Assembly (NCBI GenBank): GCA_002238605.1
Contig: MPMR01000027.1
Coordinates: 1 to 59,354, forward strand
From: BD2-11 clade cluster bacterium bin43
Lineage (GTDB): Bacteria > Gemmatimonadota > Gemmatimonadetes > Longimicrobiales > Gaopeijiaceae
Direction: 5' to 3'
DNA length: 59,354 nucleotides
Shown: one piece after another, positions 51,851-59,354 of the stretch
How the letters are laid out: the number at the start of each line of letters is the position of its first letter
How positions within the stretch are numbered: the first letter of the stretch is position 1
Notes under the pieces: generated by a model
Told to the model about the DNA's origin: nothing
The model's database searches: none
The model's input: the letters and a program-made list of their open reading frames with translations, nothing else
Program-made: the position numbers and the translations under genes

Positions 51851-51967
51851 CGGACTCGGCCGCCGATATGCGGGCGGTGCAGCGCTCAGGCATCACGCCG
51901 CACCGACACGGGGGAAAGGGGGCGGCGCCCCCATCCGCGACCTCCTCGGGAGCGCGAACAGCGGGGG
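51851..51967. repeat. mobC-upstream repeat, copy B (mobC start and candidate oriT fragment)
   Basis: Nearly identical to 35204-35334. On the reverse strand the mobC start (MPERCTARISAAES, from 51895) is present, but the gene breaks off after 16 codons. It shows that a second mobilisation module once stood here. Confidence 0.75.
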
Positions 51968-52059
51968 TCAGAGGGGGCACGGCCCCCCGCCAGCCTCTCC
52001 TGGGGACACGCGGAGTGTGGCCACGGGGAGTATGCTGGCTTGTCACCGTAGCGTTGCTC

Positions 52060-52095
52060 AAGCCAGCCTTGGGACGCAAGCCAGCCTTGGGACGC
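52060..52095. repeat. tandem 18-bp repeat
   Basis: AAGCCAGCCTTGGGACGC occurs twice in direct succession (52060-52077, 52078-52095). GCCAGC also occurs at 51990, in reverse at 52032, and at 35365 and 35393 in the other copy, so these may be binding sites for a relaxosome protein. The stretch 52100-52298 has no supported gene. Confidence 0.55.
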
Positions 52096-52298
52096 CTCCG
52101 AAAACACCTCCGGGCACCGCCCGGAACTGTCACTCGCCGGGCGGTCGCTAGGCAAGCTCCTCGCCTTCTTGGCCAGCCAGCCTCACAAACCGCGAGGGGG
52201 CGGGGACGCCCCGCTCCGTGGCGACGTCGGCGCTCTCTCCCGCGCCGCCCGGTTTCTGCCCTGCCCGTACCCCTCCGGGACCCGAGTTCGATCTTGGG

Positions 52299-53640
52299 CG
52301 ATGGAGTGGACGCCCCCTCCCGGCGGCATCGCGATGTGCCATGATGGTACTGAAGCGATTGCGACCTTGAGAGGTCTGACCATCACAGGGAGGAGACATC
52401 CACATGGAAGAGGTTAGCATCATCGGAATCGATCTGGCAAAGCGGAGCTTTCAGGTGCACGGGGCGAGGGCGGACGGGTCGGTGGTCTTCCGCCGGAAGC
52501 TGAGCCGCGGGAGGCTGCTGAGGTTTCTCGCCTCGCAACCGGGGTGTACGGTGGCGATGGAGGCGTGCGCCAGCGCCCACTACTGGGGCCGTGAGATCGC
52601 GGCACTCGGCCACGAAGTGAGGCTGGTTCCCCCGATCTACGTGAAGCCCTTCGTCAAGAGGAGCAAGAACGACGCGGCGGACGCGGAGGCGATCACGGAA
52701 GCGGCCCAGCGTCCGACCATGCACTTTGTGGCGGTCAAGACCGAGGCGCAGCAGGCGCAGGGGATGCTCTTTCACACGCGTGACCTTCTGGTGCGCCAGC
52801 GCACGCAGACGATCAACGCGCTTCGGGGCCACCTCGCCGAGTACGGCGTTGTCGCTCCCCAGGGCAGGGCCCGGATCGGGCAGTTGGCCGCGGTGCTCGA
52901 AGACGGGGACTGTGGCCTGCCGGAGGCGGTCGTCGAACTGGGCTGGCTGCTGCTCGGGCGGATCGATGAGCTCGATGAGAGGATCGATGGGCTCGACCGC
53001 GAACTCCGGACGAGCGCCCGGGAGTGCGAAGAGACGGCGCGGCTGATGACGATCCCCGGAGTGGGACCGGTCACCGCGATGGCCATCCAGGCCTTCGCGC
53101 CGCCGATGGAGAGCTTCCGGCGCGGCCGCGACTTCTCGGCTTGGCTCGGCCTCGTGCCGCGGCAGCACACCACCGGCGGCAAGCCGAGGCTGGGCAGGAT
53201 ATCGAAGATGGGCCAGAGAGACCTAAGACGGCTCCTGATCACGGGAGCCATGGCGGTCGTTCAGCAGGCGAGCCGGCGCGGCGAGATCACGGACAGTGGC
53301 TGGCCGGAATGTTGGCACGCAAGCCGAAGCTGCTGGTCGCGGTGGCGCTCGCCAACAGGACGGCGCGGAAGGTATGGGCACTGACGACGAAGCAGGAGAC
53401 CTACCGGGTTCGCACTGCCGCCTGACCGGGCGGTGAAAGGAGAGAAGCGAAAAGCGAAGCAGCTGGCGGGAGGTTGTTGGTTAGCAGGACGCAGGAACGC
53501 GTAAGGGCAAACGGTCGACAAGACGGGGTCGGAAAAACCAGTGCAGGATCGAGGGCTCTTGAGCCCGCTGAGGGCGAATTGGATCCGATCTCACGAACAC
53601 CATACGGGCCCGCAGCCAAAACAGCGCTGCATCAAGAGGC
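52299..53640 (+). mobile_element. IS110-family element, copy 1
   Basis: The unit begins CGATGGAGTGGACGCC, carries a transposase frame and a conserved 3' region of about 215 bases, and ends where copy 2 begins with the same sequence at 53641. No terminal inverted repeats are obvious, as is usual for IS110. The conserved non-coding parts on both sides of the gene may encode the bridge RNA. Confidence 0.8.
52404..53425 (+). pseudogene. IS110-family transposase, frameshifted near the C-terminus
   Basis: DEDD-type recombinase of the IS110 family. It shows the N-terminal catalytic GIDLAKRSFQVHG, VAMEACASAHYWGREI, SKNDAADAEAITEAA and the C-terminal IPGVGPVTAMAIQAF with DFSAWLGLVPRQHTTGG. Compared with copy 2 one base is missing near 53292 (between ITD and WLAGML). 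The last 40 codons, including RKPKLLVAVALANRTAR, are therefore in another frame. The copy is probably dead but could be served by copy 2. Confidence 0.9.
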
Positions 53641-54978
53641 CGATGGAGTGGACGCCCCCTCCCGGCGGCATCGCAATGTGCCAAGATGGTACTGAAGCGA
53701 TTAGTCGACCATCTGAGGGAGGAGACATCCACATGGAAGAGGTTACCGTCATCGGGATCGATCTGGCAAAGCGGAGCTTTCAGGTGCACGGGGCGAGGGC
53801 GGACGGGTCGGTGGCGTACCGCAGAAAGCTGAGCCGGGGTAAGCTGCTGAGCTTTCTCGCCTCGCAGCCGCCCTGCACGGTGGCGATGGAGGCGTGCGCC
53901 AGCGCCCACTACTGGGGCCGGGAGATCGCCTCGCTCGGTCACGAAGTCAGGTTGGTCCCCCCGATCTACGTGAAGCCCTTCGTCAAGCGACACAAGAACG
54001 ACGCAGCCGACGCGGAGGCGATCACGGAGGCGGCCGAGCGTCCGACCATGCACTTCGTGGCGGTCAAGACCGAGGCACAGCAGGCGCAGGGGATGCTCTT
54101 CCGCACGCGTGACCTGCTGGTGCGCCAGCGCACGCAGACGATCAACGCGCTTCGGGGTCACCTGGCCGAGTACGGCGTGGTTGCTCCGCAGGGCAGGGCC
54201 CGGATCCGGCAGGTGGTCGGGGAGCTCGAGGCCGGGGACTGTGGCCTGCCAGGGGCGGTCGTCGAGTTGGGCTGGTTGCTGCTCCGGCAGATCGATGAGC
54301 TCGATGAGAAGATCGACGGACTCGGTCGCGAGTTCCGGAAGAGCGCGCGGGCCGACGAGGAGACGGCACGCCTGATGACGATCCCTGGAATCGGACCGAT
54401 CACCGCGCTGGCCATCCAAGCTTTCGCCCCACCGATGGAGAGCTTCCGGCGGGGGCGCGACTTCTCGGCCTGGCTCGGCTTGGTGCCGCGGCAACACACG
54501 ACCGGGGGCAAACCCAGACTTGGCAGGATATCAAAGATGGGTCAGCGCGACCTCAGGCGACTCTTGATCACGGGAGCCATGGCGGTTGTCCACCACGAGA
54601 GTCGACGCGGCGAGGCATCGGACCCATGGCTGGCTAGGATGTTGGTACGCAAGCCCAAGATGCTGGTAGCGGTGGCGTTGGCCAACAGGACGGCACGGGT
54701 CGTCTGGGCGCTGACCACGAAGAAGGAGATCTACCGGGTTCGCGCCGCCGCCTGACCGGGCAGCGAAAGGAGAGAAGCCGAAAGGAGAGAAGCTGTCGGG
54801 AGATGATGTGGGCAGGACGAACGAACGGGTAAGGGCAACGGTCAATGAGACGGGATCGGGAAAACCAGGGTATGTCCGAAGGCTCTCAAGCCTGCGAGGC
54901 CGATTTGGACCCGATCCGCGGATCTCCATACGGGCCAGCAGCCTCAGACACGACAGGCTACACCAACAGGCCGGATAG
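53641..54978 (+). mobile_element. IS110-family element, copy 2
   Basis: Directly abuts copy 1 head to tail. The left 90 bases and the 3' region (from the stop to about 54978, with CATACGGGCC-GCAGCC conserved) match copy 1 at roughly 80%. The right end is estimated from where similarity to the end of copy 1 stops. The 170 bases beyond (54979-55149) hold nothing I can name. Confidence 0.75.
53733..54755 (+). CDS. IS110-family transposase, intact
   Basis: A 340-aa transposase starting MEEVTVIGIDLAKRSFQVHG behind GGGAGGAGA. It carries the RuvC-like acidic residues of GIDLAKR, the NDAADAEAI motif and the C-terminal Tnp20 domain with IPGIGPITALAIQAF and the catalytic-serine region PRQHTTGGKPRLGRISKMGQ. 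It ends RVRAAA. It is about 85% identical to copy 1 and has all motifs in frame, so it should be active with its bridge RNA. Confidence 0.93.
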   Translation: MEEVTVIGIDLAKRSFQVHGARADGSVAYRRKLSRGKLLSFLASQPPCTVAMEACASAHYWGREIASLGHEVRLVPPIYVKPFVKRHKNDAADAEAITEAAERPTMHFVAVKTEAQQAQGMLFRTRDLLVRQRTQTINALRGHLAEYGVVAPQGRARIRQVVGELEAGDCGLPGAVVELGWLLLRQIDELDEKIDGLGREFRKSARADEETARLMTIPGIGPITALAIQAFAPPMESFRRGRDFSAWLGLVPRQHTTGGKPRLGRISKMGQRDLRRLLITGAMAVVHHESRRGEASDPWLARMLVRKPKMLVAVALANRTARVVWALTTKKEIYRVRAAA

Positions 54979-55149
54979 ACGACAGCACCTGACCACAGGC
55001 ACCGAGCCGTTCAAAGAAATGCTTGCGTTATCGGGGGCGTCCATAGACGGACATACGACAGTACTTGGCCAACTGCCACCAACTCGGTTCTGAATCCGCG
55101 CTTGCCCACTTAGGGGCGTCCACATACGATCCTGCGGCCACCATGTCGT

Positions 55150-58029
55150 CTAACGCCGCCACGCGCCGGCGTCTGGAATTCCACGACTGACCAGCGTAAC
55201 CGTCCCTGGCACGGCGAAGGAAGAGCGATCCGCGGCGGCGGTCTGTGCCGCCGCCGGGTCGCGAAGAATCGCACGAATCCGGCGTGTCACCGCGTCCAGC
55301 GCAAGCGCCGTGGCGGGCGCCGCGGGGTCGTCGCGGGCCAGCGTCACCGAACCCTCCGGCCCGGCGAGTCTGATGGCGGCCAGTTCCTCCGCCCACTCGA
55401 TCCGCACGGGGACGGCGAAGACGAAGCCGCCATCACCCTCGCGCTCGACATCGGCGATCTCCTGCATCTCGAAGCGCAGCGCGAACAGCTCACGTCCCTG
55501 TGCGTTCGAGCCCACCAGATGGTACGGCCCGGCCCGCTCCGGCAACGTCGGCGGCGCGTCCAGAACGAAGGCCGGCTCGAGTCTCAACTGACCACCGGCC
55601 ACGCCGCCCCGCACCAGCAATACCCGTCCCGCAACCCACGATGCCGCCACCGCCCGGGTCTCGTCGCGGTATTCCACCGCCTTCGCGAACGAGTAGTCGC
55701 TGATCCAGTCGTTGGTCCGGCAGTAGGTCATGAGGTCGGTGTACCCGGGATCCACCAGGGTGCCGTGTCTGAAGTCGTATCCCCAGGCACCGATCTTCCC
55801 GTCGACATGCGGATACTCCCCGTCCACACCCGCCGGGTTGCCGCAGGGAGTATGGTCCAGTGAAAAGTTGTGCCCGAACTCGTGGGCCACGGTGTGGCCT
55901 TCGAACCGCGACACGCTGGATTTGCCGGGGGCGAATGCTATGCCAAGAACGCCTGCGTCTGCCCATGGCGGCACGCCCATGTAGTACCCGGAAGCGGCGT
56001 CCGCCACGCGAAGCAGTTCCGTGTCGTCGAGCGCTCGTTCCATGTCCTCCTTCGGGTCATAGTCCACAAGCACCGGCTCGCGCACCGTGACCTCCATGTC
56101 GGCCACCGGCAACCAGTCGCGCGTCTCGTAGAACACGTCGTGATCCGCCGACAGCCCGATGGTTGCCTTGTACCCCGAAGAGTCAGGATTCTCGGCCCAA
56201 AGGAACGGCACGGCCGTCACATGGAAGTCGGGCATCGTGCGGATGTCGAGGGCGATGCGACCCTCCTCCGGGATCCGGCCGCCGATCCCGAGGGACGCGT
56301 CCAGTGTTCCATCGGGATCCACCTCGACTACCATCTCGGTGCCCGGGGTCAGGACCGAACCCGGCACGACCGCATTTGCGGTGGCGTCCAGATCGTCCTC
56401 GGCCATCGTCGCCGGCACCCGCCGCGAGCTTGCGTCGATCCGGAGCGAATGGGCTTCCCGCCCGCCTCGATAGAACGTCGCCCGCACTGGCGGCATCGAC
56501 ACGTTGACGCCATTGTCGGCCATCACGAACACGCGCAACAGTGCGTCCTCGCCCGCTACCAGCGGAACGGAGAAATCGTGCGATTGCGTCGCCTGCGTCA
56601 GGTACGCGCGCACGCCGGGCCTGCGCGGCTCGAACAGGCTCGCCAGCGTGTACGTGCCCCTTGCATCATCCTCTTGCCCGCGAACCCGCACGAAGTACGC
56701 GCCGGGCATCAGCTGTTTCGATATCACGGCACCCGGCAACCTTCCGTCGTAGCCGACCAGTTCGCCGGAGCCATCGTACAGCTCGACCACGACGTTGCCG
56801 CTGACTTCTGGTGCGATGCTCAACTTCCCGCGCGAGCCGACCCCGATCCGGAACCAGTCCTCGTCGAGGTCGCTCTCGATCTCGCCGTCTATCAGCCCAC
56901 CGACCGCCAGGTCCGTCGCGCCGGAGGCGTCGTTGCCGTGGTCGTCCGGACAGAACGCGGCGACCCGCGCGTCCGCAATCCGCTCAAGCCAGTCCCGGAA
57001 CACGCGGGCCCCGGGCAAGCACAGCCCCGAGCCGTCCAGCCGGAGTCTCTCCAGCAAGGTCAATCGCAGCACCGTGCCCGGCACCTGTCCCCCGAGATCG
57101 GGATTGCCGTTGAGCACCAGTTCCCCGAGATGCAACAGGTTCCCGGCTTCCGCCGGCAGGATCCCCGCCAGGTTGTTGTCCGACAGGTCGAGGGCCGTCA
57201 CACGATCCGTGCTGTCGGCCGTCACCCCGTGCCAATCGTCCAGCGGCTCGTCGCTCAGCCAGTTCGCATCGTTCCTCCAATCGCCGCCGTTCGTCCACCT
57301 GTGGATCGCCGCGAGAGCCTCTCGGTCCCCCGCTTGGACGATGTCGCAGTCCTCGCCCCACTTGTCGATATCCCTCAACCAGATCCGGAACTCCGTCGTT
57401 TGCGGGGCGCACAAGCCGGTGTACGCAAACCCCAGAAATCGGAGCGATGTCAGTCCCGTGAAGGTCGACGGCAAGGGTCCCGCAAGGTGGCGGTTGTTGC
57501 CCAGTTCGAGGAATTCGAGGCGGGTGAGGTTGCCGAGCAGCGGGGGAACGGGACCAGACAACTTGAGGTCGTTGAGCTGGAGGTGTTCCAATTCGGACAG
57601 TTGCCCTAGTTCCGCGGGAATGGGCCCGGTCAAATCGTTGACCGAGATGATCATTATCTTCAGCTTCGAGAGTCGGCCCAGCTCCCGGGGAATGGGCCCC
57701 GTCAGGTCGTTGTCCCAAAGGTTGATCACCTCCAGGCTGGAGAGGTTGCCGAGTTCCGGCGGAATGGATCCTGAGAGACGGTTGCGCCAGAGGTGCAAGT
57801 ACTTCAGGTTGGCGAGATCGCCGAGTTCGGGCGGGATTGGACCGGAGAGATCGTTCTCTTGGAAACTCAACCACGTCAGGTTGGCGAGGTTGCCGAGTTC
57901 GGATGGAATCGGGCCGGAAATACCGCCGCCCCCGAGACTCAACTCCGTCAGGTTGGCGAGGTTGCCGAGTTCGGGAGGGACCAGATACGATATCCGTAAG
58001 TTGCTGGATAACAAATATTTATGTTGCAT
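55150..58029 (-). CDS. leucine-rich-repeat zincin (probably lacks its true N-terminus)
   Basis: A 959-aa protein. Residues 15-215 are eight plant-type 24-residue LRRs (LSGPIPPELGNLANLKYLHL). A second LRR block follows near residue 290 (VTALDLSDNNLAGILPAEAG). A beta-sandwich pre-peptidase-like part comes next (GGLIDGEIESDLDEDWFRI). The zinc peptidase site is HTVAHEFGHNFSLDH, with a Met turn at DLMTYC. Such proteins are secreted, but no signal peptide is present and the first codons (MQHKYLLSSNLRIS) begin inside a repeat. The upstream DNA is AT-richer, so the 5' end was probably lost at a junction near 58030. Confidence 0.8.
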   Translation of the reverse strand: MQHKYLLSSNLRISYLVPPELGNLANLTELSLGGGGISGPIPSELGNLANLTWLSFQENDLSGPIPPELGDLANLKYLHLWRNRLSGSIPPELGNLSSLEVINLWDNDLTGPIPRELGRLSKLKIMIISVNDLTGPIPAELGQLSELEHLQLNDLKLSGPVPPLLGNLTRLEFLELGNNRHLAGPLPSTFTGLTSLRFLGFAYTGLCAPQTTEFRIWLRDIDKWGEDCDIVQAGDREALAAIHRWTNGGDWRNDANWLSDEPLDDWHGVTADSTDRVTALDLSDNNLAGILPAEAGNLLHLGELVLNGNPDLGGQVPGTVLRLTLLERLRLDGSGLCLPGARVFRDWLERIADARVAAFCPDDHGNDASGATDLAVGGLIDGEIESDLDEDWFRIGVGSRGKLSIAPEVSGNVVVELYDGSGELVGYDGRLPGAVISKQLMPGAYFVRVRGQEDDARGTYTLASLFEPRRPGVRAYLTQATQSHDFSVPLVAGEDALLRVFVMADNGVNVSMPPVRATFYRGGREAHSLRIDASSRRVPATMAEDDLDATANAVVPGSVLTPGTEMVVEVDPDGTLDASLGIGGRIPEEGRIALDIRTMPDFHVTAVPFLWAENPDSSGYKATIGLSADHDVFYETRDWLPVADMEVTVREPVLVDYDPKEDMERALDDTELLRVADAASGYYMGVPPWADAGVLGIAFAPGKSSVSRFEGHTVAHEFGHNFSLDHTPCGNPAGVDGEYPHVDGKIGAWGYDFRHGTLVDPGYTDLMTYCRTNDWISDYSFAKAVEYRDETRAVAASWVAGRVLLVRGGVAGGQLRLEPAFVLDAPPTLPERAGPYHLVGSNAQGRELFALRFEMQEIADVEREGDGGFVFAVPVRIEWAEELAAIRLAGPEGSVTLARDDPAAPATALALDAVTRRIRAILRDPAAAQTAAADRSSFAVPGTVTLVSRGIPDAGAWRR

Positions 58030-58363
58030 ATGACCCGCTCGCGTATCACTTTAGATACACAAATATGAGCCGGAATACACTGGACCGAAGGGGACGGTGC
58101 CGGACGTAACCGTTCGGGCAAGCCGTGGAAGAACGGGCATCCTCACCGCGCAACGATCAAGCCGGTTGGCGTGGCTGCGGCCGCCCGAGCCACCAACGCA
58201 GCCGCCTGGCCCGCCGTGCGACAGGCCAGCCGATTGACCGAACGATGACCGGCCCTGGACACTTGGGCCAAGAAGCGGTGGCAGAGCCTTGAGCCCGAGG
58301 GCGTGAAACGCCTTATTGTTGATTGTGCTCCGGTCGGAGGTCGAGCCCCGACCGGCCGTGACG
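58030..58363. other. junction and non-coding stretch
   Basis: AT-richer up to about 58075, then GC-rich without a supported gene. It separates the truncated LRR gene from the mobilisation-associated gene that follows. Confidence 0.4.
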
Positions 58364-58909
58364 ATGGCGGGCGGGGAGCCGACCCTCGACAAACTACATC
58401 TTTGTGGGAATCGACCCGTGATCCTCGAACACTGGAACGCCAACACGGCGAGCTATCGAGAGTCGGATTGCTCCGGGTATCCCGACAGCATGACGCGCAC
58501 ATACGGACGGCTGATCGCGGCGGCGGGTGCGCTGGCGATCCCCGCGCCATTGCGGAATCGAGACGATCCGTGGCGGCTGGAGGTGCTCGCGCATCCGCAC
58601 GGCCCGCGCGTCCTGCGAGCGCGCATCGTCGCCCCGGACGGGGAGCCCGTGGCGGTGCTGGCGGTGGCGGAAGGCGGTGGCGCTGGCCCCCGACGCGCAT
58701 GGCGCGAGACGACAGCGGCAGCCCCCTGGATGGTCGAAGGACGCGACCCCAGCGACTTCCGCGACCACCTTCCAGACCGACCGTGGGTGATCATGGGCTT
58801 GCTACCGGCGCTGGCCGTCCATGGGGAGGCAGTCGAATGGCTGGGGGAGGTCGAGCAGCTCATCGCGTGGTCGTTCCTCGAAAGCCTCCAACCGATGGCG
58901 AGCGCCTGA
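58364..58909 (+). CDS. conserved element protein of unknown function, copy B
   Basis: A 181-aa protein, paralogue of 32573-33109. It shares NRPVILEHWNANTASYRESD, TRTYGRLIAAAGA, PHGPRVLRARIVAPDGEP and VHGEAVEWLGEVEQLIAW. The ATG at 58364 matches the start of the other copy. A TTG or other start slightly upstream is possible because the upstream codons are also conserved. It converges on the MbeD gene at 59015. Confidence 0.7.
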   Translation: MAGGEPTLDKLHLCGNRPVILEHWNANTASYRESDCSGYPDSMTRTYGRLIAAAGALAIPAPLRNRDDPWRLEVLAHPHGPRVLRARIVAPDGEPVAVLAVAEGGGAGPRRAWRETTAAAPWMVEGRDPSDFRDHLPDRPWVIMGLLPALAVHGEAVEWLGEVEQLIAWSFLESLQPMASA

Positions 58910-59014
58910 AGGCCGCCGAGCGGGCCGGAGTGCCCATTCGGCAGTTCGATCACCGGCTTGGCCCGGCGTCCCGGTCCGGTCCGGGACGCCTGATCTTTTC
59001 GACCAGCCGCCTTG

Positions 59015-59227
59015 TCATCTCCACCCGCTCCCTGGCCCTGCGCCGTACCTCCCGGAGTATCCGGTCAAGTCCGTCACCCGCGCGCTCAGCCGCTCGACTT
59101 GCCGCTCTAAGGCTTCGACCTGCCCGCGCAACGTTTCGATCTGTCCGGAGTGCCGCCGCTGTTCCGTTTCGTATTGCTCGGACAACCGTTCCAAAGCGGT
59201 CGTCAACTGCCGTTCCAAATCGGTCAC
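59015..59227 (-). CDS. MbeD/MobD-like mobilisation protein
   Basis: A 70-aa coiled-coil protein with the family start MTDLERQLTTALERLSEQYE and heptads to residue 55. The GTG at 59227 has GAGGAGGGAG before it and lies 12 bases after the MbeB-like stop. It is the only intact MbeD of the three in the window. MbeD-type proteins have been linked to entry exclusion and relaxosome function in ColE1-type plasmids. Confidence 0.75.
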   Translation of the reverse strand: MTDLERQLTTALERLSEQYETEQRRHSGQIETLRGQVEALERQVERLSARVTDLTGYSGRYGAGPGSGWR

Positions 59228-59239
59228 GCAACTCCCTCC

Positions 59240-59354
59240 TCACTCTCTCGAGAGCTTCATGTAGGGCCGTCCGTCCATCGTGAAGGCCGGACGGCCCGGC
59301 GTGCCGACGGGCAGCAACACGTACCGATCCCCGTCGATTTCCTGCAACTCCACG
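59240..59354 (-). CDS. MbeB-like mobilisation protein, C-terminus only (runs off the right edge)
   Basis: Ends with RPAFTMDGRPYMKLSRE, matching the C-terminus of the MbeB-like protein at 33628 (TAFTVDGRPYLGLSRE). The upstream part, probably inside a relaxase gene, lies beyond the window. Confidence 0.75.
   Translation of the reverse strand, partial: VELQEIDGDRYVLLPVGTPGRPAFTMDGRPYMKLSRE

Noticed and set aside
52060-52095. CRISPR-like array
   Set aside because: Only two 18-base units with no spacer between them, and no cas gene in the window.
55870-57609. 579-codon plus-strand frame antisense to the LRR-zincin gene
   Set aside because: The repeats and the HEFGH site make the minus strand coding. 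The plus frame mirrors the repetitive DNA.

Overview
The window is high-GC bacterial DNA made almost entirely of mobile and defence genes. It has no rRNA, tRNA or core metabolic gene, so the host can only be guessed. Plant-type leucine-rich repeats fused to a zincin, IS110-family transposases and the base composition fit an environmental, perhaps host-associated, bacterium of a Gemmatimonadota-like or similar high-GC lineage (low confidence).

Layout. (1) 1-17045, minus strand: an integrative conjugative element. In transcription order it encodes an AlpA-type regulator, VirB2, B3, B4, B9, B10, B5/TrbJ, B6/TrbL, B8/TrbF, a 305-aa protein of unknown function, VirD4, VirB11, a small protein, an ArdC-like antirestriction protein, a replication-relaxation-like protein, a small membrane protein, a small HTH protein and a tyrosine recombinase. 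Most genes overlap by 1-4 bases. The one long gap, 7698-8000, holds a strong inverted repeat. A S24-family repressor (17689-18414) diverges from this operon. (2) 19065-30533, plus strand: a DNA phosphorothioation defence operon, SspB-C-D-A followed by a PLD-helicase, a small protein, an SMC-like ATPase and a 153-aa protein. This arrangement matches SspABCD plus an SspFGH-type restriction module. A convergent sigma-region-4-like protein (30595-32400) closes it. (3) 32573-35400, minus strand: a mobilisation module with MobC, a MobA-type relaxase, an MbeB-like gene in another frame of the relaxase gene, a truncated MbeD, and a candidate oriT. (4) 35960-49153, minus strand: a type I restriction-modification operon (hsdM, hsdS, a DUF4062/AlbA-type gene, hsdR, an M48/YgjP-like peptidase). 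Upstream of it, on the same strand, is an overlapping four-gene cassette: an unknown protein, a QueC-like PP-loop enzyme, an HTH-ImmA/IrrE protein and a PIN-like protein. This cassette is the best candidate for an undescribed system. (5) 49300-52200: wreckage of related elements, with an integrase N-terminus, a second copy of the 305-aa gene, and two more inverted-repeat elements, one of which contains perfect 34-bp and 18-bp palindromes. (6) 52299-54978: two IS110-family elements head to tail. (7) 55150-58029: a leucine-rich-repeat zincin. (8) 58364-59354: a third set of mobilisation genes running off the end.

Two patterns run through the window. A 17-base core related to CGCAGATCGTGCAGTCC occurs six times, always beside integrase starts or element junctions, and is probably the attachment or recombination site. 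Three element genes (integrase, virB4, mobC) each carry an imperfect tandem duplication of 74, 94 or 71 bases that shifts the frame. These look like junctions between diverged copies of related elements. The whole window therefore reads as several related integrative elements stacked on each other and carrying defence cargo.
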